The notes: generated from the letters alone by a model not told the origin. A DNA stretch of 64,000 nucleotides from Microvirga rosea (GCF_020595095.1 NZ_JAJDOP010000004.1:124001-188000), one strand, 5' to 3'; shown: positions 26,309 to 35,556, counted from the stretch's first letter. Numbers and translations: made by a program.

Positions 26309-27600
26309 GACCAGAGCCGCGTGGGAGGCTAGTGAGCCGACGAAGAGTCAACCAACGGCGCAATATGCGCCGTCAGCCGGAGCACCGAGAATTGGAATCC
26401 GACCCAAAATCCGCCGACACCGACCAGGGAAGAGCCGAAGCGGAAATCAATACTGTTCAGCATCGCGGCGGCCCATTCGTGGCAGCGGTCGAGGCCACCC
26501 GCATGCCGATGGTGGTGACTGATCCCGGCATTGACGGGAATCCCATTGTCTATGTGAACCAATCCTTCATCGACCTTTTCGGCTATACCCGTGAGGAGGT
26601 TCTGGGCCGGAACTATTTCTTTCTGACTGGTCCTGACACCGGCCCTGAGGCCGAGAGGCTCATCCGGGCTGCCATGCAAGCCGACGAACCTCTCACCCTT
26701 GAGGTGGCGCTTCGCGCCAAAGATGGCCGCGAGGTCTGGGCGGCACAGTTCGTCAGCCCCGTCCATGATGAGCAAGGCCGCGTTATCCAGCACTTCGCGT
26801 CGTTTTGGGACATCACCCGCCGCGTCAAAGCCGAGCGTCGCACCCAGCGCCTGAACGCGGTTCTGGAGACAAGGGTCAAGGAGCGGACCCAAACGCTCCA
26901 GAATGAAGTCGACCGCAGGCGGACTCTGGAAGCGATTTTGACGGAAAGCCTCCGCGAGAAGGATCAGCTTCTGAGCCAAAGGAGCGTGTTGCTGCATGAG
27001 GTCAACCATCGGGCCAAGAACAGCATCGCCATGGCGATCTCGATTCTGCGCCTTCAGATCGGGCGACAGGACAATCCTGAGGTTTCAGAGGCGTTGGAGA
27101 ATGCCATCCAGCGCCTGGATCATCTCGCCCGCATTCACGAGCTTCTCTACCGGCAGGACAGCAGCGACGTGCAGGCGGTCGATATGGCAGGCTACCTGAC
27201 GGAGCTATGCCGGAACTTTGGCCATCTCCGGAGCCCCCAGGATCAGCGCATAGACCTCACGAGCGACGCTGATGAGATCACGTTGGATGTTGATCGCGCC
27301 ATCAACGTGGCGTTGATCGCGGGGGAGGCAATCACCAATGCGCTCAAGCACGCCTTCCCCGACAAGCGGCGCGGCACCATTCGGGTCGGGCTGCACCGTC
27401 AGGGAGAGGATGTGCTCCTCTTCATTGAGGATAGCGGCGTGGGTCTTCCCGCCACACGGCGCACAGGGTCAATGGGCATGCGCCTGATCGAAGGCATGGC
27501 TCGTAGTCTTAACGGCACCCTGGCGATCGATGGGGATCGGAGGACACGGATTCAAGTGCGGTTTCCGCTCACGTCTGAGCGCAACGATCCTGCTGGCTAG
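26305..27600 (+). CDS. LOV-like PAS sensor histidine kinase without photoactive cysteine (HisKA_2 type)
   Basis: 431 residues. A LOV-type PAS domain (about 58-165) contains DPGIDGNPIVYVNQSF and GRNYFFLTGPDTGP; in light-sensing LOV domains this is GRNCRFLQGPDT, so the adduct-forming Cys is Tyr here (codon 26614-26616). A coiled coil follows, then a HisKA_2 domain with HEVNHRAKNSIAM (His about 235) and an HATPase with ITNALKHAF, IEDSGVGLP and MGMRLIEGMA. HisKA_2/HWE kinases often feed the alphaproteobacterial general stress pathway via PhyR. The GTG start overlaps the preceding stop. Its stop overlaps that of the convergent SLC13 gene. Confidence 0.88.
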   Translation: MRPEPRGRLVSRRRVNQRRNMRRQPEHRELESDPKSADTDQGRAEAEINTVQHRGGPFVAAVEATRMPMVVTDPGIDGNPIVYVNQSFIDLFGYTREEVLGRNYFFLTGPDTGPEAERLIRAAMQADEPLTLEVALRAKDGREVWAAQFVSPVHDEQGRVIQHFASFWDITRRVKAERRTQRLNAVLETRVKERTQTLQNEVDRRRTLEAILTESLREKDQLLSQRSVLLHEVNHRAKNSIAMAISILRLQIGRQDNPEVSEALENAIQRLDHLARIHELLYRQDSSDVQAVDMAGYLTELCRNFGHLRSPQDQRIDLTSDADEITLDVDRAINVALIAGEAITNALKHAFPDKRRGTIRVGLHRQGEDVLLFIEDSGVGLPATRRTGSMGMRLIEGMARSLNGTLAIDGDRRTRIQVRFPLTSERNDPAG

Positions 27601-29375
27601 GTCAGCGGCCACACGAACAGGATGAGCGGCACCCCGATTAGGATGACAATGGCGGAGAGCGGTAACCCCAGTTTCCAGTAGTCGCCGAAGCGATAGCCGC
27701 CCGGCCCCATCACGAGTGTGTTGCACTGGTGTCCTATGGGCGTGAGGAAGTCGCAGGCTGCACCGACCGCAACCGCCATGAGAAAGGCGTCAGGTTTATA
27801 GCCAAGTTGTCCGGCAAAAGTCACCGCGATGGGAGCCATCACCAGCACCGTGGCCGCATTGTTCAGGAACGGCGTCACGGCCATGGCCGCCATCATGATC
27901 AGCGCGAGCGCTCCATAGGATGGCAAGGTGCTGGCAAGCAGCGAGAGCCATCCGGCCACGAGATCGGCACCACCGGTCGTACGGATCCCGTCGCTGACCG
28001 GGATCAGCGCCCCGAGCATCACCAGAATGGGCCAATCGATCGCTTCGTAAGCCTCCCGGAGCGAGAGTGCCCCGAGCAGGACCGTCAGGGCGGCGGCGGT
28101 GAAGAAGGCGGTGGCGACGGGCAGCACGCCAAAGGCCGTGAGCCCCATGGCGCTCGCCAGGACCACCACCGGGACGAGACCCTGCCGGACATTGCCCAGG
28201 CGGATTTCGCGCTCGGCCAGCGGCAGACAGCCGAGTTCCTTCAGCTTGTCCGGAAGCCGGGTGAGATCGCCCTTCAGCACGAGAACGTCGCCGGTCTGCA
28301 AGGTGATGTCGCGCAGGCGCTCGGTGAATCGCTCGCCGCTGCGACTGACGGCCAGGAGATTGATATTGAAGCGCTCGTGCAACGCCATGCGTTTAGCCGT
28401 CTGACCGATCAGCGCCGAGCTCGGCCCAACGACGGCCTCGATTCCTCCGATCTCTTCGCCTGCCCCCTTGCCTCGCGTGGGCCGGTCGTCCCCTTCGAGC
28501 TCCAGGTGAGCGCGGGCGACCGCCCGCTCAAGCGCTTCCGGATCGCCCTCAAGGAGAACAATATCGCCCTTGCGAAGGACAGCATCCGGCAGGGGTGCCA
28601 TGTGCTCGGTTTTGTTCCGAACGATCCCAGTGACCAGGACCTCGTTGTCACATGCGTTTGCCAAGTCGCTGACCGTCTTCCCGATCATCGGCGAATTCGC
28701 CGCAACGCGCGCTTCCGTCATGTAGTCGGTGAGGTTGATTGCCTCGTCCATGGTCCCCGCGGCTTTGCGACCGCCGGGCAGAAGCCGGTAGCCGAAGGCG
28801 AGGAACGCCACGCCGGCCGCCGCAAGGCCGAGACCGACGGGGGCGAAATCGAACATGCCGAAAGGCTGCCCCGTCAGGTCCTCACGCACGCGAGAGACGA
28901 TGATGTTTGGTGACGTGCCGACAAGGGTGATCAGACCGCCGAGCAGAGACCCGAAGGCCATTGGCATGAGAAAGCACGAGGGGGAGGCATTGGAGCGACG
29001 CGCCATTTGGAATGCCACCGGGATCATCATCGCGAGCGCGCCGATGTTTTTGACAAAGGCGGACAGGATCGTGACCGCTGCCACAAGAACGACAATCTGG
29101 CTCTGCACCGAGGTGATGTAAGGCGAGACCCGATGGAGGGCCGCCTCCATCACGCCAGAGCGTGCGACGGCGGCGCTGACGACGAGCGCACTCGCGACAA
29201 TGATGACAATATCGTCACCAAAGCCGGAGAAAGCCGCCTTATGGGGGACAACGCCGGTGAACACCGCAGCCAGGAGCGCCAGAACAGCGACAAGGTCGTA
29301 GCGCAGCCGCCCCCAAACGAACAGAGCCATCATTCCGGCCAGTATGGCGAAGGCGAAGGTCTGGTCCTGCGTCAT
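27597..29375 (-). CDS. SLC13 family permease with two RCK_C (TrkA-C) domains
   Basis: 592 residues. Six or so helices in the N-terminal half (FAILAGMMALFVWGRL; VIIVASALVVSAAVARSGVM; INPVG-like loops read here as GTSPNIIVSRVRED), two cytosolic RCK_C domains (about 215-375, with VLRKGDIVLLEGDPE and LQTGDVLVLKGD), then more helices and a C-terminal ATVLVMAPIAVTFA segment. Members carry dicarboxylate, sulfate or other anions with Na+ or H+; the substrate is not predictable. The stop overlaps the convergent kinase stop. It is longer than bare SLC13 proteins because of the two inserted RCK_C domains, a common subfamily. Confidence 0.9.
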   Translation of the reverse strand: MTQDQTFAFAILAGMMALFVWGRLRYDLVAVLALLAAVFTGVVPHKAAFSGFGDDIVIIVASALVVSAAVARSGVMEAALHRVSPYITSVQSQIVVLVAAVTILSAFVKNIGALAMMIPVAFQMARRSNASPSCFLMPMAFGSLLGGLITLVGTSPNIIVSRVREDLTGQPFGMFDFAPVGLGLAAAGVAFLAFGYRLLPGGRKAAGTMDEAINLTDYMTEARVAANSPMIGKTVSDLANACDNEVLVTGIVRNKTEHMAPLPDAVLRKGDIVLLEGDPEALERAVARAHLELEGDDRPTRGKGAGEEIGGIEAVVGPSSALIGQTAKRMALHERFNINLLAVSRSGERFTERLRDITLQTGDVLVLKGDLTRLPDKLKELGCLPLAEREIRLGNVRQGLVPVVVLASAMGLTAFGVLPVATAFFTAAALTVLLGALSLREAYEAIDWPILVMLGALIPVSDGIRTTGGADLVAGWLSLLASTLPSYGALALIMMAAMAVTPFLNNAATVLVMAPIAVTFAGQLGYKPDAFLMAVAVGAACDFLTPIGHQCNTLVMGPGGYRFGDYWKLGLPLSAIVILIGVPLILFVWPLT

Positions 29376-29843
29376 CGTTCTGCCTTAGACCGCGCTGCGG
29401 AGAAGGAGCCCGCGCGAGTTCCTGATCCGTCCTGCTGTCATGTTTACACCGTGCAGGGTCTCGAATCTCATCTGACCGATGCCGACGCCACAATCCCTTC
29501 GTGATCGCCTATCACCGCTCATGGAGCTTTGTCCTACAACATCTGTCGACTTTGAATCCGCCCGAGGAACTCAGATTCCTCAAAGAAAGAATGTACAAGC
29601 ATGGTCAATCTCAGCAGAAGAGTGCTCCCTTTCAACCCGGGGGTTCCTGCCGCTGCCCTGTTCTCCTTCACCGATAGTTTCAGCGGCGACGCCATCGGTG
29701 CCCCTGTTGGCGCTCTCAGGGCAGTCCTGCTGCCTCTGCTGGTTGCACCGTGTTCGCGGCGGGCCGCGGGGCCAAGAGGCGTCGTGTTGGAGCAGCGAGG
29801 CGCTTCCGAACCTGATATTCTGCCGAAACCGGATCAGGAAGCG
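29376..29843. other. Intergenic stretch, no gene seen
   Basis: About 470 bp between divergently transcribed genes. It contains an inverted repeat GAGGAA-N6-TTCCTC near 29560-29580. An open frame upstream of and in phase with the YihY gene runs through the last 240 bp, but has an atypical composition and no supported start. Confidence 0.45.
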
Positions 29844-30887
29844 ATGGCTCCGATGAATGAACAGGCAGAGGATTGGCGTTCCAGCGTCGGCGAGAAGGCG
29901 GCCCGCTGCGAGCCGTCGGACGATCGGGCCCGCGCCCGTGAGCTTGGCCGGGGACGCGATGCCAACACCCCCGGGGAGATCCCGGCGCGGGGCTGGAAGG
30001 ACATCCTCTGGCGCATGGTGCGGTCGGTCCCGGAGAACCGGATCCTGTCCACGTCAGGTGGGGTCGCATTCTTTGCACTGCTGGCGGTGTTCCCGGCCGT
30101 CGCCACAATCGTGTCGCTCTACGGGCTCTTTGCCGATACCAGCGCAATCAGGGGTCACCTGTCGCTTCTCGCCGGCATTCTGCCCGGCGGCGTGCTGGAA
30201 CTCATTGGCGAGCAGATCGGCCTGATCATCGCCCAGGACAGCGACACGCTCAGCCTTGCCTTCGTGGTGGGTTTTCTGGTGGCGCTCTGGAGCGCGAACT
30301 CGGGCGTTGCGGCCCTTTTCGATGCGCTCAATGTAGTTTATGGCGAGAAGGAGAAGCGCAGCTTGCTGCGCTTCTACGCCACGACGTTCCTGCTCACGCT
30401 CGGTATGGTTGGCGTTGTTATCCTGGCCATCGGCGCGGTGGTCGTGGCGCCTGTCGTATTCACCTTCATGGGCTTCGCGACCCCGGCCGGCCGGCTCTTG
30501 AGCATTCTGCGTTGGCCTGCCCTGTTCGTTGTCGTCTTTGCCTGGCTGGCCGTCATCTACCGCTACGGCCCAAGCCGCCAAGATGCCAAATGGCGTTGGG
30601 TGACCTGGGGCAGCGCTATGGCGGCCGTGCTCTGGCTAGCGGCGTCGATGCTGTTCTCCTGGTACGTCGCCAACTTCGACAGCTACAACAAAACCTATGG
30701 CTCGCTTGGCGCTGGCGTAGGCTTCATGATCTGGATCTGGCTGTCGGTGGTAATTGTCCTGCTCGGCGCCGCCCTCAACGCCGAGATGGAACACCAGACT
30801 GCCAAAGACAGCACGGAAGGCCCATCCAAGCCGCTCGGATCTCGCGGAGCCAACATGGCGGATCACGTCGGCCAATCACATGTCTGA
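29844..30887 (+). CDS. YihY/BrkB family inner-membrane protein
   Basis: 347 residues from the ATG at 29844, chosen because CAGGAAG precedes it. After a charged N-terminus of about 75 residues come six hydrophobic helices: STSGGVAFFALLAVFPAVA (the family hallmark), LAFVVGFLVALWSANSGVAA, FLLTLGMVGVVILAIGAV, LFVVVFAWLAVIYRYGP, a WGSAMAAVLWLAASMLF helix and VGFMIWIWLSVVIVLLGAA. YihY proteins, once thought to be RNase BN, have no settled function. It ends in a cytoplasmic tail. Genes of this family are frequent in Rhizobiales stress islands, as with its neighbours here. Confidence 0.9.
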   Translation: MAPMNEQAEDWRSSVGEKAARCEPSDDRARARELGRGRDANTPGEIPARGWKDILWRMVRSVPENRILSTSGGVAFFALLAVFPAVATIVSLYGLFADTSAIRGHLSLLAGILPGGVLELIGEQIGLIIAQDSDTLSLAFVVGFLVALWSANSGVAALFDALNVVYGEKEKRSLLRFYATTFLLTLGMVGVVILAIGAVVVAPVVFTFMGFATPAGRLLSILRWPALFVVVFAWLAVIYRYGPSRQDAKWRWVTWGSAMAAVLWLAASMLFSWYVANFDSYNKTYGSLGAGVGFMIWIWLSVVIVLLGAALNAEMEHQTAKDSTEGPSKPLGSRGANMADHVGQSHV

Positions 30888-31199
30888 CCCGATCGCCGTA
30901 ACATCGCGTCCGGAGACACCGCTCATCCTCAGGACCGGCAAACACAGCCGGAGGCGGGAGGATCCCACTTGCGCTATCAGGATCATGATGCCCCGGTCTC
31001 GCGCCTCACTCGGTTCAGATGGCGGAAGCAACCTGACTGCGGCTGACGGCGGCAGAGCCATCTGCGTCTCGAACCACGTCAGAATTCATCGGGAGAGCCG
31101 AGGCGAGGTGCAGTCTCTCCCGTGAGAAGACCACCAGCGACGTTGAGTTCACGATGCTGGCCCAGAAGGTCTGAATTCCTTGTCGGATCTCCTGCGAGT
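30888..31199. other. Intergenic stretch, no convincing gene
   Basis: About 310 bp between convergent genes. A minus-strand frame of 62 codons starting with GTG at 31203 is present but lacks a good ribosome binding site and any recognisable motif. Confidence 0.4.
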
Positions 31200-31358
31200 T
31201 CACGAGGCCTTCTTGGCAGGCTTATCGGGTTTTTCGGTCCCGCCACCCTGCTTTCGTGACCGATCGCCAGACGAAGGAGCGCCTCCCTCGTTGTCCCATT
31301 GTGAGATGCCGTTCTTGGGCTTGCCCTTGGGCAGGCTTGGTCGAGTTTTAGTGTTCAT
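31200..31358 (-). CDS. Small hydrophilic basic protein (52 residues)
   Basis: ATG at 31358 with AGAAGGG about ten bases upstream. The sequence begins MNTKTRPSLPKGKPKNGISQ and is rich in Lys, Gly, Pro and Ser, ending KPDKPAKKAS; it is probably intrinsically disordered. It has no cysteines or hydrophobic stretches. The family is unknown to me. It is the last of a run of minus-strand small genes (31200-32574). The coherent amino-acid composition and start context support it, but there is no motif evidence. Confidence 0.5.
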   Translation of the reverse strand: MNTKTRPSLPKGKPKNGISQWDNEGGAPSSGDRSRKQGGGTEKPDKPAKKAS

Positions 31359-31416
31359 AGGGATGTACCCTTCTAAAGGAGCGCTCTTTACTGAACCCTC
31401 TTCGTCTGGCGGTAGA

Positions 31417-31611
31417 TTAGCGGGGCTGCGACGGCGCTCGTGTGATCTCGAATCCTTGTTCAGAAAGCGCGGTTAAGATTGCTCTTGCGAGATCCACCCT
31501 CTCCTCGGTCGATATGACAGCTCCGGGCTGATTGGGAGCCTTCTGCGCGTGCTGGAGGGCAAATTGGATGGCGTTGACGATGATAGAGAGCACCATGTCT
31601 TGGTCCTTCAT
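31417..31611 (-). CDS. Small helical hypothetical protein (64 residues)
   Basis: ATG at 31611 preceded by GGAGG with a 5-base gap, a strong ribosome binding site. The sequence begins MKDQDMVLSIIVNAIQFALQ and continues with EERVDLARAILTALSEQG, suggesting two amphipathic helices. No family recognised. It lies 58 bp upstream of the 52-residue basic protein gene and may share its transcript. Function unknown. Confidence 0.6.
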   Translation of the reverse strand: MKDQDMVLSIIVNAIQFALQHAQKAPNQPGAVISTEERVDLARAILTALSEQGFEITRAPSQPR

Positions 31612-31780
31612 ATCAACCTCCAAGGCTGCCCTGAGAGTAACACCAGCGATCTCCCCCCTGTTCCGGAAAACCGCATCTCCAGACCAGGAACGCTGAAGTT
31701 GAAGCCAAGGTCAGGGAAAGGTCCGCCGTTCAGACAATGGGAGCGCCTGATGTCGACAGCGAACGCTGTGCTCTCAGACC

Positions 31781-31930
31781 TCAGTCGGGCAGTTTGATGC
31801 TGTCGTCTCCGTAGCCTCGCCTTCCGTTGAGCTGCGGTCGTGGTTGCACGGCGGGAGCTGGGGCAGGCGCCAACGCACCCCAAAACTTGCGGATGATGGA
31901 TTTCGTCAAACTGAGGATGTCCTGTATCAT
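31781..31930 (-). CDS. Small hypothetical protein (49 residues)
   Basis: ATG at 31930; the sequence begins MIQDILSLTKSIIRKFWGAL, followed by an Ala/Pro-rich linker and a charged end GDDSIKLPD. The N-terminal helix is amphipathic. Upstream GCGAG is only a weak ribosome binding site. It lies between the 64-residue gene and the 179-residue gene on the same strand. No family recognised; the support is modest. Confidence 0.4.
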   Translation of the reverse strand: MIQDILSLTKSIIRKFWGALAPAPAPAVQPRPQLNGRRGYGDDSIKLPD

Positions 31931-32034
31931 GTCTCGCTCACTTTCCTTCGTGAAGCCACGGCTCGGCTACGTCATGCCTCCACGGCAGCTTGGGCAGGTT
32001 CCTGCCCGAACCAGACGGAAACCGGAGAGGAGCC

Positions 32035-32574
32035 TTAACGGCCACGAGCGCGGGCGCCCAGGTCCTCGCGGAGTTCGTGCTCACGCACGATCCGGTCGTA
32101 GGACTGATCTGCGCTTCTGATCGCGTATTGCGGTTCGTCGCGCGGATCATCGAGCCTGACGATCTCATAGCCGCCTTTCCAGACCTCGGGCCGGCCGTCC
32201 TCCGCGTAAGAGACGGCCTGTCCCACAGCAAAACGGTGCAGACCCCGGGCGGGCGTTGATGGGCTCTCCTCCGGGTGCTCGGCCAGCATGAGAGGCGCTG
32301 GGCGCGGTTCTTTACCGGCAGCCTTAGCCGGAACAGGTCTGGGTGAATAGGTCACCGGCTGCGCAATCTCTACCGGCACTGTCCAATCGAGCAGCGTGCG
32401 GCCACCATCATCCATCACACGCAGAGCATCGGTCCGCACTGGCCAGCGCCTCATTCCGGCGGGGCTCCGGGCGAATGCCAAAGCGGCGGCACCATCGGCA
32501 GCAGTAATAGGCAGAGTTCCGATGACCTCGGGAACACCGCGTCGAAACCGTTTGAACTGGATCAGGAATCTCAT
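32035..32574 (-). CDS. Hypothetical protein, two-part (179 residues)
   Basis: ATG at 32574, with GAGGAGG upstream, preferred over an upstream start ten codons earlier. The N-terminal half starts MRFLIQFKRFRRGVPEVIG with regular beta-alpha pattern and RVMDDGGRTLLDWTVP; after a Pro/Ala-rich linker the C-terminal part has GLHRFAVGQAVSYAEDG and YEIVRLDD, resembling a small beta-barrel (the FAVGQxV...YEIVR pattern recurs in Rhizobiales hypothetical proteins). Function unknown. It is the first gene of the minus-strand small-gene run. Confidence 0.7.
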   Translation of the reverse strand: MRFLIQFKRFRRGVPEVIGTLPITAADGAAALAFARSPAGMRRWPVRTDALRVMDDGGRTLLDWTVPVEIAQPVTYSPRPVPAKAAGKEPRPAPLMLAEHPEESPSTPARGLHRFAVGQAVSYAEDGRPEVWKGGYEIVRLDDPRDEPQYAIRSADQSYDRIVREHELREDLGARARGR

Positions 32575-33176
32575 GGCGACCTCCTCGATGCAGAGTTGCC
32601 TCAATGAACGCCCTCGGCCAAGCTCAACCGAAGCTGCAATGCCCGTGTGGCGGCGAGTGTCTGCGGTATACGGACATGCACGTAGATCCTTAGTAAGATA
32701 TGGAACTCTGCCGCCTGACTAAACAGGCCCACAAGGCGAAATAAAAACCAAATAAGCTACTTGTTTGTGTTATGCTGATTTGTGAGAATGCATAGACTTC
32801 TGATTAATTCGCCCCAAGAAAACCCTATGCAGACCCCAGAGTGGCTGAGGCCTGGACTCCACGGCGCCGCCTGTGCGCTGCCGCTCTTGCACCGTCGGGT
32901 TCTCCTGGGGCGGTTGGGTGACTAACGGAACCGTCCGCACGATAGCCTCTGATCAGTGAAAAACCGCTGTGGTCACGGCTTTGTCCCTGATCTGCGTCGA
33001 TCGGTCAAAGCGCGATCCCCAGCTTGCCGAGCGCATTGCTGCAATCAAGGCGCCTTGTCCTGGAGCAGAGGCGATATGGTCTTGAAGAACGGGGGCCGAC
33101 GATGCCAGGCACCACGGAAGGCGCGAGCTAGGTTGCCAAAGATTGCACCGAGAAGATCGCGGCTTAGGAGCAACTC
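32575..33176. other. Intergenic stretch, no gene seen
   Basis: About 600 bp between divergent genes. No tRNA, repeat or convincing frame was found; an open frame at 32956-33225 has unlikely composition and overlaps the next gene in another phase. The stretch 32730-32830 is AT-rich and may hold promoters. Confidence 0.45.
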
Positions 33177-33455
33177 ATGCGTACGACACGAAAAACCATT
33201 AGTTTCGATCACCCGTTCTCACTGATGGCTGTTGATGGCTTACAGCCCGCCGGCGCATACACGATCGACATTGACGAGGAACTGATCGAGGGACTGTCGT
33301 TCCTGGCCTACCGGCGAGTTGCGACCACCATTTACCTGCCACTTCGTCAAGGGAACCACGCCTCGGTGCAGGCGGTCAGGGTCGATCCTCGGGAGTTGAC
33401 AGCAGCTCACGAAGAGCCGCCCACTGGAGGCGGAGATCAGCCGCCTCTGTGGTGA
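33177..33455 (+). CDS. Small hypothetical protein (92 residues)
   Basis: ATG at 33177 with TAGGAG seven bases upstream. The N-terminal part KTISFDHPFSLMAVDGLQP followed by GAYTIDIDEELIEGLSFLAY has the look of a small beta-rich domain found in several Rhizobiales hypothetical proteins. The C-terminus is Pro/Gly-rich. The function is unknown. It is a single gene with a strong start context. Confidence 0.7.
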   Translation: MRTTRKTISFDHPFSLMAVDGLQPAGAYTIDIDEELIEGLSFLAYRRVATTIYLPLRQGNHASVQAVRVDPRELTAAHEEPPTGGGDQPPLW

Positions 33456-33592
33456 ACGGCCTCGCCGATTGAACCCTCATCAGCAGCCGCGAGCACCAAT
33501 GCATCCGCTGGTGAGTAGCTGAGGTCATGCAAATATCAATAGCTGAGGACTCGCAGCACGGCTTGGCTTGTTTACTTCCAGGAAGAAAACGA

Positions 33593-33823
33593 ATGAAGGA
33601 AACGCAAATGGAGCCGAGCACCAAATTCACCGAGGACCAAGTAAGACAGCGCGCCTTCGAGCTTTGGAAAAAACGCGGTTGCCCAGAAGGTTACGCGGCG
33701 GAGTTTTGGCGTCAAGCCGAGCGTGAGCTGAAGGGTGAAGGAAGCGCTAGCGACATCAGTAAAAGCGTCAGCGCCTATGCTGCTTCCGCGAAGAGCGGCT
33801 CCGGATCGGACGGCCCAGGCTAG
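33593..33823 (+). CDS. DUF2934 domain protein
   Basis: 76 residues from the ATG at 33593 (GGAAG upstream). The DUF2934 core is present: VRQRAFELWKKRGCPEGYAA followed by EFWRQAERELKGE. The C-terminal third is Ser/Gly/Ala-rich. DUF2934 proteins are short, often plasmid- or island-borne in Rhizobiales, and of unknown function. An ATG 15 bases further on is an alternative start. Confidence 0.85.
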   Translation: MKETQMEPSTKFTEDQVRQRAFELWKKRGCPEGYAAEFWRQAERELKGEGSASDISKSVSAYAASAKSGSGSDGPG

Positions 33824-34150
33824 AGATCGATTTCAGAGCCATGTAGACTGGCGATGACAGGCGGTTCTGGCGGGAAAGACCGCTGCCGCAAAGTCGGCTG
33901 ACGATGCCTCGATCAAAGTGAAGCCTTCCAACTTCAGCACGTTCACGCCGACTGATCGCACGCACGGATCGATCCTATTCCGATCGACGGCACATTCGAT
34001 CGAGCCGGAGCATTGCTCGGCGGGCGGGTGCGCGCTGAACGTCGTCGGGCTCGCACCTTGGGAATAGCTTTTCTAGCAAGGGTCGACGAAACCGGGTATG
34101 GTCCACTGTGGACACAGGGACATGCTCACGCTCCGGAAGGGAGAACGGCC
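33824..34150. other. Intergenic stretch, no gene seen
   Basis: About 330 bp ahead of the AI-2E family gene. An in-phase open frame extends upstream of the chosen AI-2E start, but its Arg-rich composition does not look coding. Confidence 0.4.
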
Positions 34151-35326
34151 ATGGTTCCCGTCTCAACGCCACCGCAGCGCCCCCCGTTGGCACCCGTCCA
34201 GGATGATCAGCCGCCGGAGCCGCATGCCGTGCCGATGAAGACCTCCGACGAGGCAGAGATGCCGCTGCCATCCAATCCGCAGACGTTCTATCTCGGTGGA
34301 CTTTTCGCGTTGGCCTTCCTGGCGGCGCTCTACGTGGCAAGCGCGATCATCCTCCCTGTCGTGCTCGCCTTCGTGTTGAAGCTGCTTTTGCAGCCCGCTG
34401 TGCGTCTCCTGGAGCGTATGCATTTCCCCCGGGCCGTTGGAGCGCTCGTAGCCATCCTGCTGGTGACCGGAACGATCGTGGGTGCTGTAGCGGCCTTGTC
34501 AATCCCCGCCGCGACGTGGGCGGAACGGTTGCCGCAGGGCATACCGCGCCTCGAAGCCCACCTGGTTGTTCTCAAGGGGCCGATCCAAGCGGTGCAGAAA
34601 GTTATCGAGCAGACCGAGCAGGCCGCCAACGCTTCCGGACCAAAGGGGGCCACCATTGCGGTTCGCCGCGATCTTGGCCTGACAAGTGCACTGTTCGCGG
34701 GAACGCGGTCCATCCTCGATGGCCTGTTTACGACCATTCTGGTGCTCTACTTTCTAATGGTATCGGGCGATCTCTTCCTTCGGCGCATGGTCGAAATCCT
34801 GCCGAAGTTCAGCGACAAACGGCAAGCTGTCGACATCTCCCAGCAGATCGAGGAAGACATATCCGCCTATCTCGTGACGATCACGGCCATGAATGCGGCG
34901 GTGGGGGTCGCAACCGCGACCGCAATGTATCTTTGCGGGCTGGGAGATCCCCTCTTGTGGGGGGCCACAGCCTTCCTGCTCAACTATATTCCGATCTTGG
35001 GGCCGCTGTTTGGGGTCGGCGTCTTTCTTCTCGCCGGAATGCTGAGCTTCGACAGCTTATGGTGGGCGCTGCTGCCGCCGGCCCTCTATCTCGGCATTCA
35101 CCTCGTCGAGGGCGAAACTCTGACACCCATGCTTCTGGCGCGGCGCTTCACGTTGAATCCCGTGCTGGTGATCTTGTCGTTGGTGTTCTGGTTCTGGATG
35201 TGGGGCGTGCCCGGCGCGATCTTGGCCGTTCCGATGCTGGCGATTCTGAAGATCATTTGTGATCGGGTGCGCCCGCTGAAGGTCCTAGGACACTTCCTCG
35301 AGGGATCCGAGACTTCGGCACGTTAG
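34151..35326 (+). CDS. AI-2E family transporter
   Basis: 391 residues from the ATG at 34151 (GGAAGGGAG upstream). Family features: paired N-terminal helices (LFALAFLAALYVASAIILPV and VLAFVLKLLLQPAVRLL), a periplasmic helical region, a re-entrant/helical core with ITAMNAAVGVATATAMYLCG, GATAFLLNYIPILGPLFGVG (the conserved NYIPxxGP signature) and a final GVPGAILAVPMLAILK. Members export or take up small molecules, including autoinducer-2 in a few cases; here the substrate is unknown. A truncated relative lies at 40248-40875 within the same island. Confidence 0.9.
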   Translation: MVPVSTPPQRPPLAPVQDDQPPEPHAVPMKTSDEAEMPLPSNPQTFYLGGLFALAFLAALYVASAIILPVVLAFVLKLLLQPAVRLLERMHFPRAVGALVAILLVTGTIVGAVAALSIPAATWAERLPQGIPRLEAHLVVLKGPIQAVQKVIEQTEQAANASGPKGATIAVRRDLGLTSALFAGTRSILDGLFTTILVLYFLMVSGDLFLRRMVEILPKFSDKRQAVDISQQIEEDISAYLVTITAMNAAVGVATATAMYLCGLGDPLLWGATAFLLNYIPILGPLFGVGVFLLAGMLSFDSLWWALLPPALYLGIHLVEGETLTPMLLARRFTLNPVLVILSLVFWFWMWGVPGAILAVPMLAILKIICDRVRPLKVLGHFLEGSETSAR

Positions 35327-35556
35327 AATGACCATCATGGTACTGGCGTCATCCGATACGTTGATCGGATGAGACGTTTGCCGCGGCGCGCTCTCCTGCC
35401 ATCCGGGATTGGGGACCAGTCTCTAAGCAGGGAGACGCGTCTGTACATGGGGGTCGGTGGAACAAGCGCATCATCTCGCGACTGGCATGGGGCTCACAAG
35501 CCGTTTCGTGCAATAACCCTCGATGGCTTACCGCGGCACTATTAGGCAGGCCGTTT

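Noticed and set aside
29601..29843. Extended N-terminus of the YihY protein
   Set aside because: The first 81 codons do not match the family and the ATG at 29844 has a good ribosome binding site.
31015..31203. 62-codon minus-strand frame starting with GTG
   Set aside because: Weak start context, no motif, overlaps the stop of a better-supported small gene.
34013..34150. Extended N-terminus of the AI-2E transporter
   Set aside because: Arg-rich, without family similarity; the ATG at 34151 has a clear ribosome binding site.
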